A stretch of 64,000 bases of DNA from Cognatilysobacter terrigena (GTDB lineage Bacteria > Pseudomonadota > Gammaproteobacteria > Xanthomonadales > Xanthomonadaceae), in NCBI RefSeq assembly GCF_004361065.1, contig NZ_SELT01000004.1, forward strand, positions 62,001 to 126,000. Reading direction: 5' to 3'. The notes under the pieces are model-generated. The model was not told where the DNA came from. It saw only the letters and a program-made list of their open reading frames with translations, and searched no databases. Each line of letters begins with the position of its first letter. Positions within the stretch are counted from its first letter, which is position 1. Positions 52,012-60,999 of the stretch are shown piece after piece. A program made the translations under genes and the position numbers.

Positions 52012-53418
52012 TCAGGCGTGCGCCGGCACTTTGGCGAGCGCCGCATCGATGCGACGCAACGCTTCCTCGTGCCCGGCGAGATAGATGGTGTGCGCGATGT
52101 CGGGGCTCACCTGCGTGCCGGTGATCGCGACGCGCAGCGGTTGCGCGACCTTGCCCATGCCGACTTCGCAGGCGGCGGCGACGTCGTTCAACGTCGCGTG
52201 GATCGCTTCGGGCGTCCATGCGGCGAGCTGCGCGAGACGCGAGCGCGCTTCCATGAGCGGCGCACGCGCCGACTCGGTCAGGTGCTTGGCAACCGCTGCG
52301 TCGTCGTACGTTTCCAGCGGCTGGAACCACACCGCGGCGCGCTCGGCCATGTCCTTGAGCGTTTGCACGCGATCGCGCAGCGCGATCACGATGTCGGCGG
52401 GCGCCGGGCCGTGCGACAGGTCGTAACCGGCGCGCTCCAGATGCCAGACGAGATGCTTCGCGACGTCCGCCGGATCGTCGCTCTTCAGGTACTGCTGGTT
52501 CACCCAGCCGAGCTTCGCCGAGTCCAGTCGCGACGCCTTCGGGTTCACGTCCTTGAGATCGAAGATGCGCGTGAGCTCGTCGATCGAGAACAGCTCCTGG
52601 TCGCCATGCGACCAGCCGAGACGCACCAGGTAGTTCAGCAGCGCATGCGGCAGGTAACCGTTCTCGCGGTACTGCATGACGTCGGCCGCGCCGGTGCGCT
52701 TGGACAGCTTCGCGCCCTGCTCGTCGAGGATCATCGGCAGGTGGGCGAAGTGCGGCACGGGCGCGCCAAGCGCCTTGTAGATGTTGATTTGGCGCGGCGT
52801 GTTGTTGACATGGTCGTCGCCGCGCACCACGTCGGTGATGCGCATGTCGATGTCGTCGACGACGACTGCGAAGTTGTAGGTCGGATAGCCGTCGGAACGG
52901 AAGATGACGAGATCATCGAGCTCGCTGTTCGCGAACTCGATGCGGCCCTTGACCTTGTCGTCCCACGCGACGGTGCCGTCCTGCGGATTGCGGAAACGGA
53001 TCACGCGAGTGGGATCGTCGCGATACGGCAGGTTGGCGTCGCGCGCCGCGCCGCTGTAGCGCGGTTTGCCACCCTCGGCCATCGCCTTCTCGCGCATGGC
53101 TTCGAGCTCGTCCTTCGTTTCGTACGCGTAGTACGCCTTGCCGTCGGCGACGAGCTGCTCGGCGACTTCGCGATAGCGGTCGAGACGTTGCGTCTGGAAG
53201 ATCGGGCCTTCGTCGTAGTTGAGGCCCAGCCAGTCCATCGCTTCGAGGATCGCGTCGATCGCGCCCTGCGTGCTGCGCTCGCGGTCGGTGTCCTCGATGC
53301 GCAGGACGAACTCGCCACCGTGGCGCCGCGCTTCGAGCCAGCAATAGAGCGCCGTACGGGCGCCTCCGATGTGGAGGTAGCCGGTGGGACTCGGCGCGAA
53401 GCGGGTACGGCTGCTCAT
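52012..53418 (-). CDS. gltX: Glutamyl-tRNA synthetase
   Basis: Charges tRNA-Glu. Class I synthetase, 468 aa. HIGH-like motif [20 protein letters not shown], zinc-less N domain, [20 protein letters not shown], and KMSKS-like [14 protein letters not shown]. The discriminating region [17 protein letters not shown] is normal. ATG 53418 (MSSRTRFAP) is the standard start. The anticodon-binding helical C-terminal half is present. zur follows 8 bp later. Confidence 0.97.
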   Translation of the reverse strand: MSSRTRFAPSPTGYLHIGGARTALYCWLEARRHGGEFVLRIEDTDRERSTQGAIDAILEAMDWLGLNYDEGPIFQTQRLDRYREVAEQLVADGKAYYAYETKDELEAMREKAMAEGGKPRYSGAARDANLPYRDDPTRVIRFRNPQDGTVAWDDKVKGRIEFANSELDDLVIFRSDGYPTYNFAVVVDDIDMRITDVVRGDDHVNNTPRQINIYKALGAPVPHFAHLPMILDEQGAKLSKRTGAADVMQYRENGYLPHALLNYLVRLGWSHGDQELFSIDELTRIFDLKDVNPKASRLDSAKLGWVNQQYLKSDDPADVAKHLVWHLERAGYDLSHGPAPADIVIALRDRVQTLKDMAERAAVWFQPLETYDDAAVAKHLTESARAPLMEARSRLAQLAAWTPEAIHATLNDVAAACEVGMGKVAQPLRVAITGTQVSPDIAHTIYLAGHEEALRRIDAALAKVPAHA

Positions 53419-53474
53419 GCGGGGCTCGACGAACGTGGGGGCGTCGATTTTACGCCTGCCGCCGAGCGGGCTGT

Positions 53475-53726
53475 TCAGCCTTGGTGGGCGAAGTCGACCA
53501 TCAGCCAGAACCCTTCATGGTCGCCGGGTGCGCGCGGCAGCGCTTCGAGGCGGGTCGCGGCGGGCCAGCCGGTGGAGCGCGCCTGCTCCCGAACGGTCTC
53601 GCGGACCGCGCTGGTGAGCGCTTCGAGTGTGTCCGCCTCGGCCGTGCAACCGGGGAAATCCGGCAGCGTCGCGTGATAACGGCGGTCGGCGTCGCGTCGA
53701 ACGAACGCGAAATAACCGCGACTCAT
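53475..53726 (-). CDS. HicB-like protein, no HicA partner
   Basis: 83 aa. [40 protein letters not shown] form the HicB partial RNase-H-like fold. The usual HicB C-terminal DNA-binding helices are not present; the tail is [16 protein letters not shown]. No hicA toxin gene lies within several hundred bases on either side. Perhaps an orphan antitoxin or a repurposed HicB-like regulator. ATG 53726. Confidence 0.7.
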   Translation of the reverse strand: MSRGYFAFVRRDADRRYHATLPDFPGCTAEADTLEALTSAVRETVREQARSTGWPAATRLEALPRAPGDHEGFWLMVDFAHQG

Positions 53727-53948
53727 CCGCCGGCTCCGCTGCGCGCGTCATGCGTATCTGTCTGGATCCCCATACCGTCCGCCCCCCGGCCGTGATCGGT
53801 CCGGCCGACTATACGCCGCGACGATCGGCACGCTACGACGCGCGCTTCCGGGACGTGCGGCCCGTCGCATTCATGTCGGCCGCAGCGACTTCCTGCGTGC
53901 GTTCGGGTCCCCCGACGGCACGCTCGCGGGCGCACCTACACTGCGCCG

Positions 53949-54683
53949 ATGACCACGCTCTTCATCTCCGACCTGCATCTGGATGCCGAACGCCCGCAGG
54001 TCACGGATCTGTTCCTGCGCTTCCTCCGCGACGACGCGCGCGGCGCCGCGGCGCTCTACATCCTTGGCGATCTGTTCGAGGCGTGGGTCGGCGACGACGA
54101 CCCGTCGGAGACCGGAGCAGCGGTCGCGCAGGGCGTTCGCGAACTCGTCGATGCGGGCACGCCCGTCCATTTCATCCGTGGCAATCGCGACTTCCTGCTC
54201 GGCGACGACTACGCGCGCCGCGCCGGCATGACGATCGTGCAGGACCCGTCCGTCGTGATGCTCGAAGGCCGTCCCGCGCTCATCCTGCACGGCGATCTTC
54301 TCTGCACCGCCGACACCGGCTACATGGCGTTCCGCGCGCAGACGCGCGATCCGAAGTGGCAGGCGCAATTCCTGTCGCAGCCGCTGCCCGCCCGCATCGC
54401 GTTCGCGCAACATGCGCGTGCGCAGAGCCGCGACGCGCAGGCCGCGCTGAAGAACGCGGGCACCATGGAAACGATCACGGACGTTGCGCCGTCGACTGTG
54501 GACGAGTACTTCGTGCGCTACGGCGTCGACCTGATGATCCACGGACACACGCATCGCCCCGCGATCCACGCACTCGATGTGGGCGGACGCGCGCGACGCC
54601 GCGTCGTGCTCGGCGACTGGTACGACCACGGCTCGGTGCTGCGCGTCGACGGCGATCGCGTCGAGCTGGAAGGCCTGCGCTGA
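53949..54683 (+). CDS. lpxH: UDP-2,3-diacylglucosamine diphosphatase
   Basis: Lipid A pathway, fourth step: UDP-2,3-diacylglucosamine to lipid X plus UMP. 244 aa calcineurin-like phosphoesterase: Asp8 and His10 in [38 protein letters not shown], and [11 protein letters not shown] near the end. All metal ligands of LpxH present. ATG 53949. The 222-bp gap upstream shows no other gene. Confidence 0.95.
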   Translation: MTTLFISDLHLDAERPQVTDLFLRFLRDDARGAAALYILGDLFEAWVGDDDPSETGAAVAQGVRELVDAGTPVHFIRGNRDFLLGDDYARRAGMTIVQDPSVVMLEGRPALILHGDLLCTADTGYMAFRAQTRDPKWQAQFLSQPLPARIAFAQHARAQSRDAQAALKNAGTMETITDVAPSTVDEYFVRYGVDLMIHGHTHRPAIHALDVGGRARRRVVLGDWYDHGSVLRVDGDRVELEGLR

Positions 54684-54697
54684 AGGCGCGGCGGACG

Positions 54698-55504
54698 TCA
54701 GTTCGCCAACGTTTCCAGCGACTCGAGTTCGTCTGCGTCGAAGCCGGCTTCGAGCCGCGCCTGGCGATTGAACGGGCCGTACAGCACGGCACGCGCGTAC
54801 TCGGCGAGCAGTGCTTTGAACGTGCGCTGTGGTTCGAGACCGCGTTGCGCGCAATGCCAGCGGAACCATCGACTGCCCGCGGCGACGTGCCCGACCTCCT
54901 CGCGCAGGATGACGTCGAGAATGTCGGCGGTCGCATCGTCGCCGCGCGCGCGCAGCTTCACGATCATGCCGGGCGTGACGTCGAGTCCACGCGCTTCGAG
55001 CACGCGCGGCACCAGCGCCATGCGGGCCAGGCCGTCGTGTGCAGTCTTCTCGGCCATTTCCCACAGGCCGTTGTGCGCGTCGAAGTCGCCGTAGTCGTAA
55101 CCGAGTTCGCGCAGGCGGCCGCGCAGCATCGTGAAGTGGCGTGCTTCGTCGTTCGCGACCGATGCCCAGTCGGCATAGAACTGCGCCGGCATGCCGCGAT
55201 AGCGATAGGCCGCATCCCAGGCGAGGTCGATCGCGTTGAACTCGATGTGTGCGATCGCATGCACGAACGCGGCCAGGCCTTCCGTCGTGCCGAAGCCGCG
55301 CTTGGGCAGATCACGGGCGTGGACGAGTCGCGGCCGCTCGGGGCGGCCCGGCATCGCGATCGGCGCAGGTGCGTCGCTGGTGTCCGAGGGCGCAAGTTCG
55401 CCGCGCGAGAAGCGTGCGAACGCATCGAACGTACGCTCGACCTTCGCCTCCGGTGTCGCCGCGCGCAGGCAGTCGTGCGCGGCGGCGTGCAGATCGCCCG
55501 CCAT
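54698..55504 (-). CDS. DUF455 ferritin-like protein
   Basis: 268 aa, helical ferritin-like. Metal-type residues: HIEFNAIDLAWDAAYR, VANDEARHFTMLRGRLRE, REEVGHVAAGSRWFRW (E/H clusters). The start has DLPKRGFGTTEGLAAFVHAI. This is DUF455, related to MiaE-like diiron proteins; its substrate is unknown. ATG overlaps the rraB stop by one base (TGATG), so translationally coupled. Last gene of a purF-rraB-DUF455 chain. Convergent with lpxH. Confidence 0.85.
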   Translation of the reverse strand: MAGDLHAAAHDCLRAATPEAKVERTFDAFARFSRGELAPSDTSDAPAPIAMPGRPERPRLVHARDLPKRGFGTTEGLAAFVHAIAHIEFNAIDLAWDAAYRYRGMPAQFYADWASVANDEARHFTMLRGRLRELGYDYGDFDAHNGLWEMAEKTAHDGLARMALVPRVLEARGLDVTPGMIVKLRARGDDATADILDVILREEVGHVAAGSRWFRWHCAQRGLEPQRTFKALLAEYARAVLYGPFNRQARLEAGFDADELESLETLAN

Positions 55505-55878
55505 CACGCGACCGCGTCGTCTCCGTCGACGGGACCCGCGGCGCGCGAGCATTCCCAGCCGTCGGGATAACCGCCGAACGATTCCGCGAGCGCCGTCAGC
55601 TCGTGCTCGAGCTTCGTGATGTCCGCATGCCTCGGCACCATGTGCCGGCTCGCCGTCACCTGCCAGATGCCTTCGTCGTCGACGCCCGGCACCGAGACGA
55701 TCAGGTCCGGGCGTTCATTCACCGCTGCGACGAATGCGCGCGCCGCCGCTTCGTCGCCGAACACGAGATGGAAATCGATCTCGCGCGGAATGGTGAGGTC
55801 GTCGCCGTCCTCGAGCATGGCGCGCAGCACGTCGCCGTTTTCGTCGTCCGGGATCATCGCGAACTGCAGCGACTTCAT
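55504..55878 (-). CDS. rraB: Ribonuclease E inhibitor RraB family protein
   Basis: 124 aa, RraB domain: RAMLEDGDDLTIPREIDFHL, VFGDEAAARAFVAAVNERPD, GIWQVTASRHMVPRHADITK, LEHELTALAESFGGYPDGWE. Inhibits RNase E and so alters mRNA turnover in E. coli. The start ATG shares a base with the purF stop, and the stop shares a base with the DUF455 start; both are TGATG. Function in this organism is by family. Confidence 0.85.
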   Translation of the reverse strand: MKSLQFAMIPDDENGDVLRAMLEDGDDLTIPREIDFHLVFGDEAAARAFVAAVNERPDLIVSVPGVDDEGIWQVTASRHMVPRHADITKLEHELTALAESFGGYPDGWECSRAAGPVDGDDAVA

Positions 55879-57347
55879 CAGGCGACCTTGCGCGCCTGCT
55901 TGGCCGCATCGGAGCGCAGCTGCTTGATGCGCTCGAAGTAGCCGGGCTCGACGCCCGTCACGTAGTCGCCGTTGAAGCACGACGAATCGAACGCGTCGAT
56001 GCGGTGCTTCGGGCCCGACACGGCTTCTTCGAGGTCGGCGAGATCCTGGTAGATCAGCCAGTCGCAGCCGAGCAGCTCCTGCACCTGCTCATCGGTGCGG
56101 TCGTGCGCGACGAGCTCGTCGGCCGACGGCATGTCGATGCCGTAGATGTTCGGATAACGCACGGCCGGCGCGGCGGAGGCGAGATACACCTTGCTCGCGC
56201 CCGCATCGCGCGCCATCTGCACGATCTGCTTGGACGTGGTGCCACGCACGATCGAGTCGTCGACCAGCAGCACGTTGCGGTTGCGGAACTCGAGCGGGAT
56301 CGGATTGAGCTTGCGACGCACCGACTTCGCGCGCTCGCCCTGCCCCGGCATGATGAAGGTGCGGCCGACGTAGCGGTTCTTGATGAAACCTTCGCGGTAC
56401 TTCACGCCGAGCACGTTGGCGATTTCCAGCGCGGCGTCGCGCGACGTATCGGGAATCGGGATGACGACGTCGATGTCGTGATCGGGGCGCAGACGCAGGA
56501 TCTTTTCGCCGAGCTTCTGGCCCATACGCATGCGCGCCTTGTGCACCGAGACGTCGTCCATCATCGAGTCGGGGCGCGCGAAGTAGACGTATTCGAAGAT
56601 GCACGGCGTCGGCTCGCGCTCGCCCGCGCAGAGGCGCGTATGCAGCGTGCCGTCCGCAGTGACGACGACGCCCTCGCCCGGGCGCACGTCGCGCAGGCGT
56701 TCGTAGCCCAGCAGGTCGAGCGCGACGGACTCGGACGCGACCGCGTATTCGTCCCGACCGTTGCTGCTGCGCTTGCCGAGCACCAGCGGGCGGATGCCGT
56801 TCGGGTCGCGGAACGCGACGAGGCCGAAACCGAGCACCGTCGCAACGACGGCGTACCCGCCGACGCAGCGGCGATGCACGCCTTCGATCGCCTTGAAGAT
56901 CGACTCCGGCGACAGCACGCCCTGCACGTCGAGCTCGTGCGCGAACACGTTGAGCAGCACTTCCGAGTCGGACTCAGTGTTGACGTTGCGCTTGTCCTGC
57001 TCGAACACCTCGCGACGCAGCGCGTCGGTGTTGATCAGGTTGCCGTTGTGCGCGAGCGCGATGCCGTACGGCGAGTTCACGTAGAACGGCTGCGCTTCAT
57101 CGCAACCGGCGCTGCCAGCGGTGGGATAGCGGCAGTGGCCGATGCCAAAGTGCCCGTGCAGCAGCTGCATCGCCGCCTCGTCGAACACGTCGCTGACGAG
57201 GCCATTGCCCTTGTGCACGCGGATCTTGGAGCCGCTCGCGGTGGCGATGCCGGCGGCGTCCTGGCCGCGATGCTGGAGCACGGTCAGCCCGTCGTAGAGC
57301 TGCCCTGCGACGTCGCTTTGGCCGACGATTCCGATGATGCCGCACAT
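55878..57347 (-). CDS. purF: Amidophosphoribosyltransferase
   Basis: First committed step of purine synthesis: PRPP plus glutamine to phosphoribosylamine. 489 aa. Starts [20 protein letters not shown]; the Cys2 becomes the N-terminal nucleophile. Glutaminase core [17 protein letters not shown]-binding loop [23 protein letters not shown] 57347. Part of the conserved folC-dedD-cvpA-purF run. Overlaps rraB by one base. Confidence 0.97.
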   Translation of the reverse strand: MCGIIGIVGQSDVAGQLYDGLTVLQHRGQDAAGIATASGSKIRVHKGNGLVSDVFDEAAMQLLHGHFGIGHCRYPTAGSAGCDEAQPFYVNSPYGIALAHNGNLINTDALRREVFEQDKRNVNTESDSEVLLNVFAHELDVQGVLSPESIFKAIEGVHRRCVGGYAVVATVLGFGLVAFRDPNGIRPLVLGKRSSNGRDEYAVASESVALDLLGYERLRDVRPGEGVVVTADGTLHTRLCAGEREPTPCIFEYVYFARPDSMMDDVSVHKARMRMGQKLGEKILRLRPDHDIDVVIPIPDTSRDAALEIANVLGVKYREGFIKNRYVGRTFIMPGQGERAKSVRRKLNPIPLEFRNRNVLLVDDSIVRGTTSKQIVQMARDAGASKVYLASAAPAVRYPNIYGIDMPSADELVAHDRTDEQVQELLGCDWLIYQDLADLEEAVSGPKHRIDAFDSSCFNGDYVTGVEPGYFERIKQLRSDAAKQARKVA

Positions 57348-57368
57348 GGTTCGATGTCCTGCAGTAAA

Positions 57369-57917
57369 TCAGGCGGGAAGCTGCGGAAGTGGGGGCAGCG
57401 CGGGGAAATTGCCAGCGGGCGTAGTGCCGTCGAGATCGAGGTGCGCACGCACGCCCACCGGCAACCACGTCGACAGCCATCGCGCGCCCGGCTTGAACAC
57501 CGGCACGAGCGCGGAGGCCTGCCACGGCCGCTGGCGCGGCAGCGGCGTGAAACCGAGCAGCAGCACGACCGCGCACGCCATCGCGATGCCGCGTACGCCG
57601 CCCAGCGCGAGCCCGAGCATGCGGTCGACGCCATCGAGCCCGGCGGCCTTGAGTGCGCGTCGCACCAGATAGGCGATGAGCGCGACGACGATCGACGTCG
57701 CGATGAAACACAGCGCATACCCGACCAGCATCTGCACCGGCGACGGATTCGGGCCGCCCGCAATCATGTCGGCCGCGCCGCCACCGAACAGCAGCGCCGA
57801 CGTGCCGCCGAGCAGCCACGCGGCGAACGACGCGATCACCCCGACGAAGCCGCGCATCAGGCCCGTCAGCGCCGAAACGCCGAGGATCGCCACCAGCAGC
57901 CAGTCGAGCGCGCTCAT
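57369..57917 (-). CDS. cvpA: CvpA family membrane protein (colicin V production)
   Basis: 182 aa, four membrane segments: DWLLVAILGVSALTGLMRGF, VGVIASFAAWLLGGTSALLF, MLVGYALCFIATSIVVALIA and LALGGVRGIAMACAVVLLLG. Required for colicin V production and probably envelope homeostasis in E. coli; exact action unknown. ATG 57917, 21 bp upstream of purF on the same strand. Conserved neighbour of purF. Confidence 0.92.
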   Translation of the reverse strand: MSALDWLLVAILGVSALTGLMRGFVGVIASFAAWLLGGTSALLFGGGAADMIAGGPNPSPVQMLVGYALCFIATSIVVALIAYLVRRALKAAGLDGVDRMLGLALGGVRGIAMACAVVLLLGFTPLPRQRPWQASALVPVFKPGARWLSTWLPVGVRAHLDLDGTTPAGNFPALPPLPQLPA

Positions 57918-57921
57918 CGAT

Positions 57922-58920
57922 TTACGGATGCGGCCGCACGATGCCGTTGACGCCGAGCTTCGACGCGACCTGCGTGCGCAGCGCATCGGCGGCCGCGCGA
58001 TCCGGCACCGGGCCAACGCGCACACGGCTGAGGTTGCCGCGATCGGTGTGCACCTGTTCGACGAACGCCGAGAAGCCGGCGGCGCGCGCGCGATCGCGCA
58101 GGCGCGTGGCTTCGTCCGCATCGGCGAACGCGCCGAGCTGCACGGCGAAACCGACGTTGGCCGCGGCCGGTGCGCTCGTCGCTGCAGGCGGTGCGGGCGG
58201 CGTCGCGGGCTTCGGCGGCGCGCTCGCGGCGGGCGCGGGGCGCTGCGTGCCAGCGGTGACGGTCGTGCTGTCGGGCGTCGTGGGCTTCGCCGTGGCCGTC
58301 GTCGGCGCGGGCGGGAGCGCTGCGACGGCGACGGCGGGCGTCGACGGTGCAGGGGTCGTGGTCGCGGCGGGCTTGGCGGGCGTCGCGGCGTCGGCGTCGA
58401 GCACGACGACCTTGGCGTTGATGTCGCTGCGGACGCGGCCCGCGGCGAGGCGGGCGGCTTCGGCGTCGGCGGACGTCGCGAACGGACCGATGCGCACACG
58501 GTGCACGGTGCGCGTGCCGAGCGCCGTCGGCTCCTGGTAGGCCGGCAGGCGTGCGGCGGACAGCGCGGCGATCACGCGCGCCGCGTCGGCGGGCGTCGCG
58601 TAGCTGCCGAAGTTGACGGCGTAGTTGCCGGCGGCGGTCGCCGGCGTCGTGGGCGCAGGCGCGGCCGGAGCGGCTTCGGGCGCCGCGGTGGACGCCTCGA
58701 CAGGCGCCGACAGCACCGGCTTCCCGGTGGGCTCGACGAGCGCGAGATCGACCGTCTTCGTGTCGCCGTTCGCGGCTTCGGGCGCCGGCGGCACCTTCAG
58801 GGGAACGCGCGATGCGCCGCTGTCGGGCGCGGGATCCATCACGAGGAGGGGGAGGAAGACCACCGCCAGCGCGACGAGCACCGCCGCGCCGAGCAGCCGC
58901 TGTTTCAGGGCAGGTTCCAT
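57922..58920 (-). CDS. dedD: SPOR-domain membrane protein (DedD-like), two SPOR repeats
   Basis: 332 aa. One membrane helix near the N terminus (LLGAAVLVALAVVFLPLLVM) with a short cytoplasmic start. Two SPOR domains: about 98-175 (NYAVNFGSYATPADAARVIA ... VHRVRIGPFATSADAEAARL) and about 253-330 (FAVQLGAFADADEATRLRDR ... LSRVRVGPVPDRAAADALRT), joined by a long Ala/Pro/Thr linker. E. coli DedD has one SPOR. Septal peptidoglycan binding in division is expected. 4 bp before cvpA. Confidence 0.9.
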   Translation of the reverse strand: MEPALKQRLLGAAVLVALAVVFLPLLVMDPAPDSGASRVPLKVPPAPEAANGDTKTVDLALVEPTGKPVLSAPVEASTAAPEAAPAAPAPTTPATAAGNYAVNFGSYATPADAARVIAALSAARLPAYQEPTALGTRTVHRVRIGPFATSADAEAARLAAGRVRSDINAKVVVLDADAATPAKPAATTTPAPSTPAVAVAALPPAPTTATAKPTTPDSTTVTAGTQRPAPAASAPPKPATPPAPPAATSAPAAANVGFAVQLGAFADADEATRLRDRARAAGFSAFVEQVHTDRGNLSRVRVGPVPDRAAADALRTQVASKLGVNGIVRPHP

Positions 58921-59007
58921 CGCGTCCGCATGCGGCGGGGGCGGCCCGCCTTGTCGCGGCGAATTATACCCGCCGGGTTCCGCGTGCCCGGCCGCTGGGT
59001 TCCGCGT

Positions 59008-60276
59008 TCAGCGGCCGGTGGCTCCGAGCGCGTGCAACGCGTCCGCCACCGTGTGGAACGAGCCGAAGACCAGCACGCGATCGCCCGGGTGCGCGTCGAT
59101 GCCGTGGATGGCCGAAGCGACATCGTCCCAGCGCGTTGCCGTCGCAGCGGCCGTTCCCGCGAGACGCCCGGCGAAGGTCGCCACGTCCACCGCCCGCGGA
59201 CCATGACCCGCCAGGCCCGCGATGTTCCATGCGTCCACGGACGGCGCGAGCGCCTCGACGACCCCCGCCGCGTCCTTGTCCCCTAACGCGGCGAACAGCG
59301 CGATCGTCCGACCCGGCGACGGCGTGCGCGACAGCCACGCCGCCAGTTCGCGCGCCGCCTGCGGGTTGTGCGCGACGTCGACGACGTAGTCGACGCCGTT
59401 GCGCTCGATGCGCTGCAACCGCCCCGCGATCCGCGCATTCGCCACGCCGTCCGCGATCGCGCGTTCGCCGATGTCGAGCGGACTCGAGCGCAGCGCGGCG
59501 ATCGCGACGGCCGCATTGCGCAGCTGCGACGGTGCTGCGAGCGAGGGACGCGGCAGCTCGTACTGCTCGCCCACCGCGCGCCACTGCCACGTGTCGGCAT
59601 CGGCTTGCGGGTCGAAAAAGAAGTCGCAGCCGATGCGCAGCGCCTTCGCGCCGATCCCATAGGCGTGCCGCAACACGCTCGACGGCGGGTCGTCGTCGCC
59701 GAGAATCAGCGGCGTCCACGCACGTGCGATGCCGGCTTTTTCGAAGCCGATCGATTCGACGTCCGGGCCCAGCCAATCGGTGTGGTCGATGTCGACGGTG
59801 GTGATCACCGCGACGTCCGCGTCGATCAGGTTCGTCGCATCCAATCGCCCGCCGAGGCCGACTTCGAGGATCGCGAGATCCAGATCGGCGCGCTCGAACA
59901 GCCACAACGCGGCGAGCGTGCCGACTTCGAAATACGTCAGCGTAGTGTCGCCGCGCGCCGCTTCGATGGCTTCGAATGCTTCGACGATGGACGCGTCATC
60001 CGCATCGTGGCCGTCGATGCGGATGCGCTCGTTGTAGTGCAGCAGATGCGGCGACGTGTACGCGCCAACGCGCAGCCCTTGCGCGCGCGCGATCGCCTCG
60101 ATGAACGCGACCGTCGACCCCTTGCCGTTGGTGCCGCCAACGGTGATCACGACGGGCGCCGGCTTCGTCAGCCCGAGGCGCGTGTGCACGGCGCGGATGC
60201 GGTCGAGGCCAAGATCGACGCTGCGCGGGTGCTGCTGTTCGAGGCGGGCGAGCCAGGTGTCGAGTTCGGACGTCAT
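59008..60276 (-). CDS. folC: Bifunctional folylpolyglutamate synthase / dihydrofolate synthase
   Basis: Adds glutamate to dihydropteroate and folates. 422 aa Mur-ligase-like. P-loop TVGGTNGKGSTVAFIEAIAR, VGAYTSPHLLHYNERIRIDG, ATNLIDADVAVITTVDIDHT, VVDVAHNPQAARELAAWLS. ATG 60276. First gene of the conserved folC-dedD-cvpA-purF set, leftward. 88 bp before the dedD-like gene. Confidence 0.96.
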   Translation of the reverse strand: MTSELDTWLARLEQQHPRSVDLGLDRIRAVHTRLGLTKPAPVVITVGGTNGKGSTVAFIEAIARAQGLRVGAYTSPHLLHYNERIRIDGHDADDASIVEAFEAIEAARGDTTLTYFEVGTLAALWLFERADLDLAILEVGLGGRLDATNLIDADVAVITTVDIDHTDWLGPDVESIGFEKAGIARAWTPLILGDDDPPSSVLRHAYGIGAKALRIGCDFFFDPQADADTWQWRAVGEQYELPRPSLAAPSQLRNAAVAIAALRSSPLDIGERAIADGVANARIAGRLQRIERNGVDYVVDVAHNPQAARELAAWLSRTPSPGRTIALFAALGDKDAAGVVEALAPSVDAWNIAGLAGHGPRAVDVATFAGRLAGTAAATATRWDDVASAIHGIDAHPGDRVLVFGSFHTVADALHALGATGR

Positions 60277-60339
60277 GCGCGAATTGTAGGCCGCGCGGCC
60301 ACCGCCATCGCCGACGCGGGCGATGGCGGACGCTGCGTT

Positions 60340-60981
60340 CTACAGCGCGCGATGCACCGCTTCGCCGAACAGCGCGGTGTGGTGCGTGCAGTCGTTGAGG
60401 CGCACGACGTCCAGCCGGTCGACATCCGGACCTTCCAGCAGGTTCAGCGTCGTCGGCGCCTGGCGGAAGCGCCAGAGATTCGCCAGTGGCAGGCCGAGGA
60501 TGCGACAGAGCAGCACACGGTTGACCGCATCGTGCGCGACGATCAGCAGCGTGTCGTCCGCGTCGAGCCCTTCGCAGGCCCGCGTGAATGCAGGCCATGC
60601 GCGATCGAGCACATGCTGCAGCGACTCGCCGCCGGGCATCAGCACGTCGTGCGGCGTGTCGCGCCAAGCGGCAAGCCGTTCACCGTCGCGATCGCGGATT
60701 TCCGCGGCGAGCAGGCCCTCCCACTCGCCGTGTGCGATCTCCATGAGGCCGGGATCGGTACCCAGCATCGGCGCGCGATCGCCGAGCGCGATTTCCGCGG
60801 TGCGACGTGCACGCGTGAGCGGCGATGCGATCGCCCGCGTGATCGGCACGTCGTGCAGGCGCTGTGCGAGTGCGCGCGCCTGACCTTCGCCGACTGGCGA
60901 GAGCGGAATGTCGACCTGCCCCTGGTAACGGCCTTCGGCGTTCCACGGCGTTTCGCCGTGACGGGCGAGGATGATCTTCAT
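60340..60981 (-). CDS. Histidine phosphatase family protein
   Basis: 213 aa, phosphoglycerate-mutase-like. Catalytic His8-region: ILARHGETPWNAEGRYQGQV (RHG). ASPLTRARRTAEIAL, MEIAHGEWEGL (Glu), LIVAHDAVNRVLLCRILGLP (second His) fit this superfamily. Could be a phosphatase of alpha-ribazole, sugar phosphate or similar (CobC/GpmB-like). ATG 60981, 18 bp after the serA stop on the same strand. Substrate unknown. Confidence 0.9.
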   Translation of the reverse strand: MKIILARHGETPWNAEGRYQGQVDIPLSPVGEGQARALAQRLHDVPITRAIASPLTRARRTAEIALGDRAPMLGTDPGLMEIAHGEWEGLLAAEIRDRDGERLAAWRDTPHDVLMPGGESLQHVLDRAWPAFTRACEGLDADDTLLIVAHDAVNRVLLCRILGLPLANLWRFRQAPTTLNLLEGPDVDRLDVVRLNDCTHHTALFGEAVHRAL

Positions 60982-60999
60982 GTCGGGCGTCGTCCTGCG

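Noticed and set aside
53230-53950. Search for a HicA toxin near the HicB-like gene
   Set aside because: No small frame with the HicA G-x-H-x-x-x motif region on either side; gltX and lpxH fill the flanks.
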